A stretch of DNA of 64,000 bases from Rhizobium mongolense USDA 1844 (GTDB lineage: Bacteria > Pseudomonadota > Alphaproteobacteria > Rhizobiales > Rhizobiaceae). Location of the stretch: the NCBI RefSeq assembly GCF_000419765.1, contig NZ_ATTQ01000001.1:62115-126114 (forward strand), read 5' to 3'. The position numbers and the translations under genes are program-made. The notes under the pieces were generated by a model that made no database searches, had not been told where the DNA came from, and saw only the letters and a list, made by a program, of their open reading frames with translations. Positions within the stretch are counted from its first letter, which is position 1; every line of letters begins with the position of its first letter. Positions 32,454 to 40,932 of the stretch are shown one piece after another.

Positions 32454-35413
32454 CATCCTTCCGTTTGCCGAAGGGCGGGCTGATCGACCGCTCCAAGTCG
32501 CTGTCCTTCACCTTCGACGGCAAAGCCATGCAGGGCCTTGAGGGCGACAGCCTAGCCTCTGCACTGCTTGCCAACGGCCGCCAGTTTGTCGGCCGGAGTT
32601 TCAAATATCACCGGCCGCGCGGCATCCTGACTGCAGGCGCAGCAGAGCCCAATGCGCTGATGACCATCGGCCGCGGCGGCCGCACCGAGCCAAATACGCG
32701 CGCCACCATGCAAGAACTCTATGCCGGACTCGAAGCGAAAAGCCAAAACCGCTGGCCGTCGCTCGACGTCGACATCGGCGCACTGAACAGCCTGCTGTCG
32801 CCCTTCCTCGGCGCCGGCTTCTATTACAAGACCTTCATGTGGCCTGCCGCGTTCTGGGAAAAGATCTACGAACCCATCATTCGCAAGGCCGCCGGACTGG
32901 GCAAGGCACCATATGAAGCCGATCCGGACGCCTATGATAAGTGCTGGGCGCATTGCGACCTGCTCGTCATCGGTGCCGGTCCGGCGGGGCTCGCTGCCGC
33001 GATCAGTGCCGGCCGGGCCGGCGCCCGCGTCATTCTCATCGACGAGCACTCGGTTGCCGGCGGCGCGCTTTTGAGCGAGACCGCATCGATCGGCAGCAAG
33101 GCGGCAGCCGATTTCGCAGCCGACTGCATCTGCGAACTCGAATCGTTGCCGAATGTCACCCTTCTGACCCGCACCACCGTCTTCGGCTGGTATGACGGCA
33201 ATGTCTTCGGCGCCATCGAGCGGGTGCAAAAGCATGTGTCTGAACCGCAACCCAACGTCCCTGTAGAACGCCTCTGGCGCATTGTCGCCAAGCGCTGCGT
33301 TCTGGCGACGGGAGCGGAAGAGCGTCCGGTAGTGTTTGGCGGCAACGACATTCCGGGCGTGATGATGGCGAGCGCCATGCGCCACTACCTTAACCGTTAT
33401 GCTGTTGCCCCCGGCAAGGCGACGGCGATCTTCACCACCAATGACAGCGGCTACGCACTGGCCCGCGATCTCGAAGCGCACGGCATTCATCTTGCCGCCA
33501 TTGTCGACGCCCGCGAGCACGGCGGCAGCGGCTACTTTGGCCCGGCGCGCATCATCAGGGGTGCCGTGGTGTCGGATACCAAGGGCGGCAAGGCGTTGAG
33601 CGCAATCGATATCCGCTCAAACGGCCGCACGGAACGGCTGAATGTTGATGCCCTGGCAATGGCAGGCGGTTTCAGCCCGATCATCCACCTTGCCTGTCAC
33701 CGCGGCGGCAAGCCGGTCTGGTCGGATGACAATGCAGCCTTCCTCGCACCGCGCAATCTGAACGGGATGGCACTCGCCGGCTCGGCTTGCGCCGTTAGCG
33801 GCCTTGCCGCCTGCCTTGCGGACGGCGCGCGGCAGGGCGCAGCCATGGCAGAGGGGCTCGGCTTCAAGGCAGCACCTGCTGAATTCGGCGCGGTGGAGAA
33901 CGATATCGTCGCCTCGCCTGAAAAGGCGGTCTGGTCCATAGCCGGCGTGAAGGGCAAGGCCTTCGTCGATTTCCAGAATGACGTGCATCGCAAGGATTTC
34001 TGCCTTGCCGTCAGCGAGGGCTATGGCCATGTAGAGCTTGCCAAGCGCTACACCACCAATGGCATGGCGACGGATCAGGGCAAGCTTTCAAATATCAATG
34101 CCATCGGACTTCTGGCTGAAGCGCGCGGCGTCTCGCCGGCAGATGTCGGCACGACGACTTTCCGGCCTTTCTATACGCCTGTCTCCTTCGGCGCGCTGAC
34201 AGGCGCCTATCACGGACATCATTTCCAGCCGGTGCGCAAATCGCCGCTGCACGGCTGGGCGGAAAAGAACGGCGCCGTCTTCGTCGAGACCGGCCTGTGG
34301 TATCGCTCCTCCTGGTTCCCGCAAAAGGGCGAACATACATGGCGCGAAAGCGTCGACCGAGAAGTGCTGAACGTGCGGCGGAATGCAGGGCTGTGCGACG
34401 TCTCAATGCTCGGCAAGATCGAGATCTGCGGCAAAGACGCGGCCCAATTTCTGAACCGGATCTATTCCAATGGCTTCCTGAACTTACCGGTCGGCAAAGC
34501 CCGCTATGGCCTAATGCTGCGCGAGGACGGCATGATCTACGACGACGGTACGACAAGCCGCCTTGAGGAAGACCGCTTCTTCATGACGACGACGACGGCC
34601 TATGCCGCAGGCGTCATGAACCACCTGGAGTTCTGCGCGCAGGCGCTGTGGCCGGATCTCGACGTTCGCCTCGCATCGGTCACCGACCAGTGGGCGCAGA
34701 TGGCGATCGCCGGGCCAAAAGCCCGCTCTATTCTCCAAAAGATCGTCGACGACGACATCTCCGACGTTGCCTTCCCCTTCCTCGCAGCGAAGGAGATCTC
34801 TCTTTTCAACGGCACGCTTCACGGCCGCCTCTTCCGGATTTCCTTCTCGGGCGAACTTGCCTATGAGCTTGCGGTGGCGGCCGGTTACGGCGAAAGCGTT
34901 GCCGATGCCCTGATGGACGCCGGGAAAGTCGATGGCATCATGCCCTATGGCGTCGAAGCGCTCGGCGTCTTGCGCATCGAAAAGGGCCATGTCACACACA
35001 ACGAGATCAACGGCACCGTCGTTCCGGCCGATCTCGGTTTTGCAAAAATGGTTTCGGCCGCGAAGGCCGATTTCATCGGCAAGGCCATGGTGGGGCGTGA
35101 CGGTCTTGCGGCTGGCGACCGGCCGCGCCTGGTTGGTGTTGTGCCGCTCGATCCCAACCAATCCTTCCGCACGGGTTCCCACATTCTCTCCAAGGATGCG
35201 GCTGCAACGCTCGAAAACGACCAGGGCTACGTCACTTCAAGCGCGTTTTCACCCCATGTCGGATCGACCATCGGTCTTGCCCTCGTCAAGCGCGGATCCG
35301 AGCGGCACGGCGAAGAGGTGGTGGTTTGGAACGGCCTGCGCAACGAATTCACCCCCGCGCGCCTGTGCAATCCGGTTTTCTTCGATCCGCAGAACGAGAG
35401 GCTCCATGTCTGA
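32450..35413 (+). CDS. mgdC (soxA): N-methylglutamate dehydrogenase subunit C (sarcosine oxidase alpha-like)
   Basis: The 987-residue chain has the alpha-subunit order: an N-terminal 2Fe-2S-like fold domain without cluster Cys (LSFTFDGKAMQGLEGDSLAS), a dinucleotide-binding domain near residues 165-195 (DLLVIGAGPAGLAAAISAGR), a second nucleotide-binding part, and a C-terminal GcvT-like aminomethyltransferase domain from about residue 600 (NVRRNAGLCDVSMLGKIEI; GVEALGVLRIEKGHVTHNEI) that hands C1 to tetrahydrofolate. The start MTSFRLPKGGLIDRS overlaps mgdB. It is the C1-transfer and NAD-linked core of the complex. Confidence 0.9.
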   Translation: MTSFRLPKGGLIDRSKSLSFTFDGKAMQGLEGDSLASALLANGRQFVGRSFKYHRPRGILTAGAAEPNALMTIGRGGRTEPNTRATMQELYAGLEAKSQNRWPSLDVDIGALNSLLSPFLGAGFYYKTFMWPAAFWEKIYEPIIRKAAGLGKAPYEADPDAYDKCWAHCDLLVIGAGPAGLAAAISAGRAGARVILIDEHSVAGGALLSETASIGSKAAADFAADCICELESLPNVTLLTRTTVFGWYDGNVFGAIERVQKHVSEPQPNVPVERLWRIVAKRCVLATGAEERPVVFGGNDIPGVMMASAMRHYLNRYAVAPGKATAIFTTNDSGYALARDLEAHGIHLAAIVDAREHGGSGYFGPARIIRGAVVSDTKGGKALSAIDIRSNGRTERLNVDALAMAGGFSPIIHLACHRGGKPVWSDDNAAFLAPRNLNGMALAGSACAVSGLAACLADGARQGAAMAEGLGFKAAPAEFGAVENDIVASPEKAVWSIAGVKGKAFVDFQNDVHRKDFCLAVSEGYGHVELAKRYTTNGMATDQGKLSNINAIGLLAEARGVSPADVGTTTFRPFYTPVSFGALTGAYHGHHFQPVRKSPLHGWAEKNGAVFVETGLWYRSSWFPQKGEHTWRESVDREVLNVRRNAGLCDVSMLGKIEICGKDAAQFLNRIYSNGFLNLPVGKARYGLMLREDGMIYDDGTTSRLEEDRFFMTTTTAYAAGVMNHLEFCAQALWPDLDVRLASVTDQWAQMAIAGPKARSILQKIVDDDISDVAFPFLAAKEISLFNGTLHGRLFRISFSGELAYELAVAAGYGESVADALMDAGKVDGIMPYGVEALGVLRIEKGHVTHNEINGTVVPADLGFAKMVSAAKADFIGKAMVGRDGLAAGDRPRLVGVVPLDPNQSFRTGSHILSKDAAATLENDQGYVTSSAFSPHVGSTIGLALVKRGSERHGEEVVVWNGLRNEFTPARLCNPVFFDPQNERLHV

Positions 35414-35939
35414 TTTCCGCCCGACCCTTCGCCCGGCGCTCGGCGCCAAACCGGTGATCTCTTCTACTGCCGTCAGCCTCTCTCCGCTTGCCGAAGGCGT
35501 CATCATTCATGTGCTCGCCCAGCCCGGCGAACGCGATGTAGCGTCCTTCCTCGACGGCCTCGCCAAACGGGCCGCCCTCGCCGTCCGTTCTGTTTCGCCC
35601 GGACAGTGGTTCATCGTTGGCGAAGAACCGATGGCATATCAGGACATGAAGGATCTGTTCGACGGGCTCGAACCGCGCGCAACCGGCGTCGACCAGAGCC
35701 ATGGACGCGTGCGCATCCGGATCAGCGGCAAGTTGGCCAGGCGCGTCCTTTCGAAAGGCACGGCGGTCGATCTTGCGCCCGCCACATTCCCTGTCGGACA
35801 ATCGGCAACGACGTTCATCGGACATATCGCGGCCCATATCACCTGTGTCGATGCCGACACATTCGAAATTATCGTGCTGCGAGGATTTGCCGAAAGCCTG
35901 TGGGACGACCTCGCGCGCATGAGGGCAGAATTTGGCTGA
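35406..35939 (+). CDS. mgdD (soxG): N-methylglutamate dehydrogenase subunit D (sarcosine oxidase gamma-like)
   Basis: The 177-residue gamma subunit starts MSDFRPTLRPALGAKPVISS, overlapping the end of mgdC by eight bases. Family features are SVSPGQWFIVGEEP, SHGRVRIRISGKLARRVLSK (the usual GR-x-RIxISG segment) and the C-terminal LRGFAESLWDDL. It completes the tetramer. A longer upstream frame lies wholly in mgdC antisense phase and is not used. Confidence 0.85.
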   Translation: MSDFRPTLRPALGAKPVISSTAVSLSPLAEGVIIHVLAQPGERDVASFLDGLAKRAALAVRSVSPGQWFIVGEEPMAYQDMKDLFDGLEPRATGVDQSHGRVRIRISGKLARRVLSKGTAVDLAPATFPVGQSATTFIGHIAAHITCVDADTFEIIVLRGFAESLWDDLARMRAEFG

Positions 35940-37028
35940 GCGCAGGTTTGTCAGGAATACCAAGGGAAGGATGGCGTACCAGCTCCGTGCAAACTCCGCT
36001 CGAGGCTTCGCCATGGCGGCGGGCAATCAAATCGTCCAGTCAGTCACCCCGCCACATCCGCCTCCACCACATCCACAGTCATCGTCCCCGCAGGATGATC
36101 CTCCGCTTCACAGAATTACAGCACATCCATGAATGCACTTGGGTCGGGAGCTGTCGAGGTCTGGCTCCTATCGTATGCGGCGAGGCTCGTTGTCAGATGA
36201 ACATGCCGGGGGCCACACGTCGCGCCCTCTTGTGCCTGTCGCTCGACAGTTCAAAGGAGTTCGGACCTTGGTCCAAGTTGACGGCATTTCAATCGCGGCT
36301 AAATTGCCTCGGGCGGAAATGACCGGGGGCGGTTTAAGTGCTGGGGGTTTCATTCAGGGAAAGTGACCTGCGCTTGATGTCCGGCGCGGTCCAGGCATGG
36401 TACAGACACTTTGGCTTGGCACCCGAACCGCGATGCTCGGCCTTGCTGTGTAGTTCGGTGATCGACCTCTTCAACCAGGGTCATGGTTCCGTCGAAGATC
36501 TGACAGCCCTCTTAATCGCTCTTTACGATGGACCGAAATCCATGGAGCGCTCCATGCCATCTACCAAAGCCCATTAGCACTTGCTGACGCCTGCCGGCAC
36601 GACCTCGGCTCGCTCGCGAACAGATCCAATAGCTTTCCGACCGAGCCAGACGCTGTCGTCGCCGTTCCCTCCGAAAGCATGCCCGTTCCTGATGCAGGAC
36701 GAAATCGAATTATTCGTGACGGCTTCACCGGAAAAGGCAAGGAGGGTGGGTGTAACGCCTGCTTCCAATGAGCGATGATGCTGCCACTTTAACGGCTCAC
36801 TGGAAAGGACGGAACTTTTCATCCTCCTGAATGTTTGCCGCAGTGGATGACGTGGCGCGTTCTCCTCCCTTATCCGAGTGCTACGGGAGATGGTCCCTCC
36901 CTCTCCAAGCACACCCAAGTGGACAAGAGCTTGTCTTCCTCCACGGCTTGCGGCGAGCCCTTGTCGCATTGCGGTTCTGCCACATGATTACGAACCGTTA
37001 CGCTACGCGTTTGATCGGGATCGCCCTC
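35940..37028. other. 1.1-kb gap after mgdD, mostly without recognisable genes
   Basis: Only one small frame (36338-36577, listed separately) looks protein-like. The remainder, including 36578-37028, has overlapping open frames without recognisable domains or ribosome binding sites. It separates the methylamine genes from the phosphoethanolamine transferase and could be decayed DNA. Confidence 0.35.
36338..36577 (+). CDS. Small hypothetical protein
   Basis: A 79-residue frame opens at a GTG and reads SGAVQAWYRHFGLAPEPRCS, then ALLCSSVIDLFNQGHGSVED and LTALLIALYDG. The pattern of amphipathic helices and the W-x-x-x-x-G-L spacing resemble small rhizobial proteins of unknown function. No convincing Shine-Dalgarno precedes the GTG; the ATG at 36377 is an alternative start. 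No function can be assigned. Confidence 0.35.
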   Translation: MLGVSFRESDLRLMSGAVQAWYRHFGLAPEPRCSALLCSSVIDLFNQGHGSVEDLTALLIALYDGPKSMERSMPSTKAH

Positions 37029-38687
37029 TTAGCCGGCCATGGAAACCCACCTTGCATCAGCAAGGTTGGTGCCTCGTCGACGACATTTCGCGAAGATGTC
37101 GAGCGTGGGATCATAAACCTTTGTGGACACGTCCATGAGACCGAGAACACTGTGAAACAAGTTGTCATGAGAGTTTGGGAGCGCGGCATTCCGATCCAGG
37201 CATCCCATGTCAAACCCACCCGAGCGCTGCAGGTCATCGCCAATCCAAACAAGGAATGGGACATGGGTTTGCTGCGACGGCGCGAACACATATGGCGCGC
37301 CGTGCAAATAAAGGCCGTGCTCACCAAGCGACTCGCCGTGATCTGAAAGGTAGATGACCGATCCGGCAATCGTGGAAGAGCGCGCCTTCAGTTTATCGAT
37401 CACCTGCGACACGATGTGATCGGTATAGAGGATCGAATTGTCATAGGCATTCTTGATTTCCTGCGCGGAGCAAGCGCCGAAGTCATTTGCCCGGCAATCT
37501 GGTACAAAGCGCCTGAAATCGTTTGGATATCTCGAGAAATAGGCCGGGCCGTGGCTTCCCAGCTGATGCAGGATCAAAACACTATCGCCCTTGACGGTGC
37601 TAAGCCAGGAATCCATGCGATCGAGAAGAATGGCGTCCAGGCATTCGCCGTCCTTGCAAAACCTTGGATCGGCAGAACTCGGGAGGAATTCGTAAGCGAC
37701 GCGGTCGGTAACGTGATAACTGCCGGTATCATTGTCAAACCATGACACTGATACGTTTGCATGCGTTAGGACATCGAGTACGTTCTCTGTCTCAAGGCCC
37801 TTGCGATGTGTGTAGGCGCGGCGCGGATAGACCGAAAACATACACGGTATCGAGACGGCCGTGGACGTGCCGCAGCTCGTCGTGTTTGGAAAGTAGACGA
37901 CGCCGCGCTCGCGGAGCTCGGGATTCGTATCCCGGCCATATCCGCCCAACGAAAAATCGTCTGCCCGAGCGGTTTCTCCCGCGACGATGACCGTCACCCG
38001 CGGTTTTGGCCCCAACCCGGTGGGATGTGCGTCCACTCCCAGTGGTTGCGCGGTAACCTCGGCATTCTGGGTCGCGTCTATTATGAACCGAACGGCGCTC
38101 GATATCGGAAAGAAGGGATTGAGTGGATCGAGGATGTCCCGGTGCGCCCGGCCGACCCCGGCAAAGGTTCGATAGTCGGAGCCGGCCGCCAGAGCGAAGA
38201 TCCCGATGCATCCGACGATTATTGCGCTGTTGTGCCCCAGTTTCGCCAGGAATGGGCGATGCGCGACCCTTACCCAGACAACGACCAGCGATGGAAGGAG
38301 CCCGGTCATAAGGAGATGTGTGGCGAAGCGCAAAGTTAAGAGGTGCCCCGCTTCAGCACCCGTTGAGACGGCGGCGTTTCGGATCATCTCGCGATCAACG
38401 ACCACACCGAACTGATCGGTGAACCAGGACGCCGCAGACGCGGTGATGATAAAGAAGATCAAAAATATCCTGGTTACGTATTTCGCAGAAAAGGCCGTGA
38501 TTATGGCCATGCTCATTGCCGAGATGCCAACGGCAAAAAGAATGAACGCAAAGTGATCCTTTGCCAAATAGCCGAACGCCTTGGTCCAGAATGTCCAGTT
38601 CGTGACAAGAAGCAGATAAAGGGTCGTGACCGCGCAAATTGTCACGCTTCCGACGGTGGGCCGATAGCTATGCAAGACTTTGTTCAT
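37029..38687 (-). CDS. Phosphoethanolamine transferase (EptA/sulfatase family)
   Basis: The 552-residue protein has about five N-terminal membrane helices (to about residue 185) and a periplasmic sulfatase-fold catalytic domain. Visible active-site pieces are VTVIVAGETARADDFSLGGY (metal Glu), the nucleophile Thr in TTSCGTSTAVSIPCMFSVY, LHQLGSHGPAYFSRYP and YLSDHGESLGEHGLYLHGAP. Cys pairs likely form the disulfides of the family (FCKDGECLDA; CRANDFGACS). It adds phosphoethanolamine to lipid A or a related envelope lipid, which lowers negative charge and polymyxin binding. It stands alone between the methylamine and polyol islands. Confidence 0.88.
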   Translation of the reverse strand: MNKVLHSYRPTVGSVTICAVTTLYLLLVTNWTFWTKAFGYLAKDHFAFILFAVGISAMSMAIITAFSAKYVTRIFLIFFIITASAASWFTDQFGVVVDREMIRNAAVSTGAEAGHLLTLRFATHLLMTGLLPSLVVVWVRVAHRPFLAKLGHNSAIIVGCIGIFALAAGSDYRTFAGVGRAHRDILDPLNPFFPISSAVRFIIDATQNAEVTAQPLGVDAHPTGLGPKPRVTVIVAGETARADDFSLGGYGRDTNPELRERGVVYFPNTTSCGTSTAVSIPCMFSVYPRRAYTHRKGLETENVLDVLTHANVSVSWFDNDTGSYHVTDRVAYEFLPSSADPRFCKDGECLDAILLDRMDSWLSTVKGDSVLILHQLGSHGPAYFSRYPNDFRRFVPDCRANDFGACSAQEIKNAYDNSILYTDHIVSQVIDKLKARSSTIAGSVIYLSDHGESLGEHGLYLHGAPYVFAPSQQTHVPFLVWIGDDLQRSGGFDMGCLDRNAALPNSHDNLFHSVLGLMDVSTKVYDPTLDIFAKCRRRGTNLADARWVSMAG

Positions 38688-39113
38688 CCTAATGCATCCA
38701 ACGCGCTCGATATCCTGGCGCGGTGCAAAAGACTGGAACTTTGGTGCTAAGGATTTCAGGCATGGTGCGCTTCCAGAGTGGGTAGCGCCTAGGTGGCTGA
38801 AGAACCTGACAGAGACCTGAACGGACGTCAGGCGACGACATTGCCGACGCCGGTCTCCTCTTCAAATGGCCTTGACATGACGCAGTTTCACCGGACGCGC
38901 GTCGCTATCGCGCCCATCGGCGTGCAACGCGTCAACGACTTGTACGAGCCGTTGAGCGATGCAGATGGCGCATATCCGCCACACGGGCATCATCGCCAGC
39001 AACATTCGAAAGCCCTGGATGGGACTGGAAATCAACCCGGTCCCGGTTCGAGCTTTAGCATCCTGGGCCTGGTATCATCGCGCGGGTTATCTCCCTAAAG
39101 ATCGACCACACAG
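38688..39113. other. Intergenic stretch, no gene seen
   Basis: About 425 bases between the transferase start and the end of the polyol operon. The open frames here show no recognisable protein. It should contain the transferase promoter and the end of the polyol transcript. Confidence 0.4.
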
Positions 39114-39842
39114 TCAGATATCGAAATTGGTCGGCAGCACAACGACATCGCGAATTGTGACATTTCGCGGCCTGGTCAGCATGAAGATGATGGCATCGGC
39201 CACCTCTGACGGTTCGATGAGGCTTCCGGATTCCTTCGCCTTTTGGAGATTTTCTTCTGGCCAGTCGGCAAGGAGCGCGCTGATCACCGGTCCGGGCGAA
39301 ACCGAGCCCACGCGGATGCCCTGCTTGTTGACCTGGCGCCGCACGGTCTGAACGAAGCAGGTCATGGCCCATTTCGACGCCGAATAGACAGGCTCCCATG
39401 GAACGGGATAATGCCCCGCCACTGAACTTGTGACGATAATGTCTCCCGAGCCGCGCGCGATCATGTGCGGCAGAACATCATGGACGTTCTTCATGACTGC
39501 GTTGACGTTGAGGTTGAGCATCCGGTCAATAACGGCGGTGTCGGCCTCGATCAGGTCACCCCCGATGTAGGTGCCTGCATTGGCATGAAAAATATCGAGC
39601 TGGCCGGTCAATTTCTCGATAGACGGCATCAGGGTCGCGCAACTGGCGGGATCGAGAAGATCGATCACCAGGGGGATTGCGACATTACCGAGCTCCGCAC
39701 AAACTGCGTCCAGCGCCTTCTGGTCGCGATCGACGAGCACCACGCGCGCGCCCTGCGCAACCATCGCCCTCGTGCTCGCCAGTCCGATGCCGGAGGCCGC
39801 ACCCGTGACCGCCGCCACCATGCCTTCTAATTGCTTGACCAT
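39114..39842 (-). CDS. Short-chain dehydrogenase, ribitol dehydrogenase-like
   Basis: The 242-residue SDR has the NAD motif TGAASGIGLASTRAM, HANAGTY, the catalytic Ser in VTSSVAGHYPVPWEPVYSAS with YSASKWA supplying Tyr and Lys, and the C-terminal MLTRPRNVTIRDVVVLPTNF typical of ribitol 2-dehydrogenase-like proteins. It would oxidise a polyol to a ketose. The start MVKQLEGMVAAVTG has AAGGAG upstream; a longer frame overlaps the kinase gene. It is the last gene of the minus-strand polyol operon. Confidence 0.82.
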   Translation of the reverse strand: MVKQLEGMVAAVTGAASGIGLASTRAMVAQGARVVLVDRDQKALDAVCAELGNVAIPLVIDLLDPASCATLMPSIEKLTGQLDIFHANAGTYIGGDLIEADTAVIDRMLNLNVNAVMKNVHDVLPHMIARGSGDIIVTSSVAGHYPVPWEPVYSASKWAMTCFVQTVRRQVNKQGIRVGSVSPGPVISALLADWPEENLQKAKESGSLIEPSEVADAIIFMLTRPRNVTIRDVVVLPTNFDI

Positions 39843-39895
39843 GCTCGTCTCCTTCTGCGTCAGATCAAATTCTGCAAATCCAGCCGCCACCTGAC

Positions 39896-40912
39896 TCAAT
39901 GGCTTCCCCACTGGCGTGCCGTTTCGAGGCATTGCTTCCACTCAACGACACCGTCAGTCGTTCCCGCGCTCCGCAGCGAACAGGCAGCCGCCGCATGGCC
40001 GAGCCAAAGACAGTCCTTGACTGCCCAGTCTTCGTGCAGGCCGTACATGAAGCCTGCCGCGAAGGCATCGCCCGCACCGTTCGGTCCGACAATCGCATTC
40101 CGAGGTATTTTGAAGGAGGGCACGAAGATCTTCTCTCCTGACCGCGTGACGGTGATCGCGCCTTCCGGAAAGTGGATGGCGATAAGCCGCATCGCGCCCT
40201 GGTGGAGCATGACGGCCGAGGCCGCCGCGCAGGCATCAACGTCAGTCCTGCCGTCCCGAGTGGTTTCCATCTCTGCAAGCGCCCCGATCTCTTTGTCGTT
40301 GACAATGAGCGTATCGAGATGCGGTAGGCAGGGCAGGATCAAGCCGCGCAGGCGTTCTGGCGTGACCGTGCAAAGTTCGAGATTGGTCTCAAGATGAGCG
40401 GCGCGAGCGGCTTTGAGCACTGTCACCCAGCCGTTGGCATTGTCGCCCCAGGGTGCATCCATCGTGGGATGGATGCCGGGAAGTCCGAGATGCAAGAAGC
40501 GCGCGGTGGTTCCCGAAAAATCGAAATGATCCGGCGAAAGCAGCGCCGAAACGCCGATCTGGGAAATATGTGTGCGCAGTCCACTTGCCTGCGAGATGAA
40601 GGCCTCGGTCGTATGAGTGGTCGCCTGGTCGCTGACATGCATCTGCCGATGGTCGAGACCAGCTCGCTCGGCTTCGGCGACGAGCTTTCGGCCGGCCTCG
40701 TCATTGCCCACCAATCCGATGGTTTCGACCGGGATTGCCGGGTCGAGCCTCTTGATGTCGATGGCAAGATTGCAGGCCGGGCCGCCGCCACGTTCCTCGA
40801 GCCCCCAGGCGATACCGACGCTGTCTTCCCTAGGCCATGCGTCTATCCTGCGATTTCGGTCGAGGCACCAGGTCCCGCCGGCGATGAAGCCGCGCCTTAT
40901 CGTTCCGGCCAT
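39896..40912 (-). CDS. PfkB family carbohydrate kinase
   Basis: The 338-residue kinase has the PfkB N-terminal motif (RGGGPACNLAIDIKRLDP) and the C-terminal signature GPNGAGDAFAAGFMYGLHED with the catalytic Asp. It phosphorylates a sugar or ketose made by the dehydrogenases of the operon. The start MAGTIRRGFIAGG follows GGGAGGAG. It is one of two PfkB kinases in the island; the other, at 52947, is paired with a PF08013 enzyme. The specific sugar cannot be deduced. Confidence 0.85.
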   Translation of the reverse strand: MAGTIRRGFIAGGTWCLDRNRRIDAWPREDSVGIAWGLEERGGGPACNLAIDIKRLDPAIPVETIGLVGNDEAGRKLVAEAERAGLDHRQMHVSDQATTHTTEAFISQASGLRTHISQIGVSALLSPDHFDFSGTTARFLHLGLPGIHPTMDAPWGDNANGWVTVLKAARAAHLETNLELCTVTPERLRGLILPCLPHLDTLIVNDKEIGALAEMETTRDGRTDVDACAAASAVMLHQGAMRLIAIHFPEGAITVTRSGEKIFVPSFKIPRNAIVGPNGAGDAFAAGFMYGLHEDWAVKDCLWLGHAAAACSLRSAGTTDGVVEWKQCLETARQWGSH

Positions 40913-40932
40913 GCTCTCCTCCCTTGGCGGTG

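Noticed and set aside
30900..35939. Calling the soxBDAG-like genes a sarcosine oxidase for glycine betaine or sarcosine breakdown
   Set aside because: The same block contains gmaS and mgsABC, and there are no glycine betaine demethylase, glyA or sdaA genes beside it. N-methylglutamate dehydrogenase is the better fit, although substrate overlap cannot be excluded.
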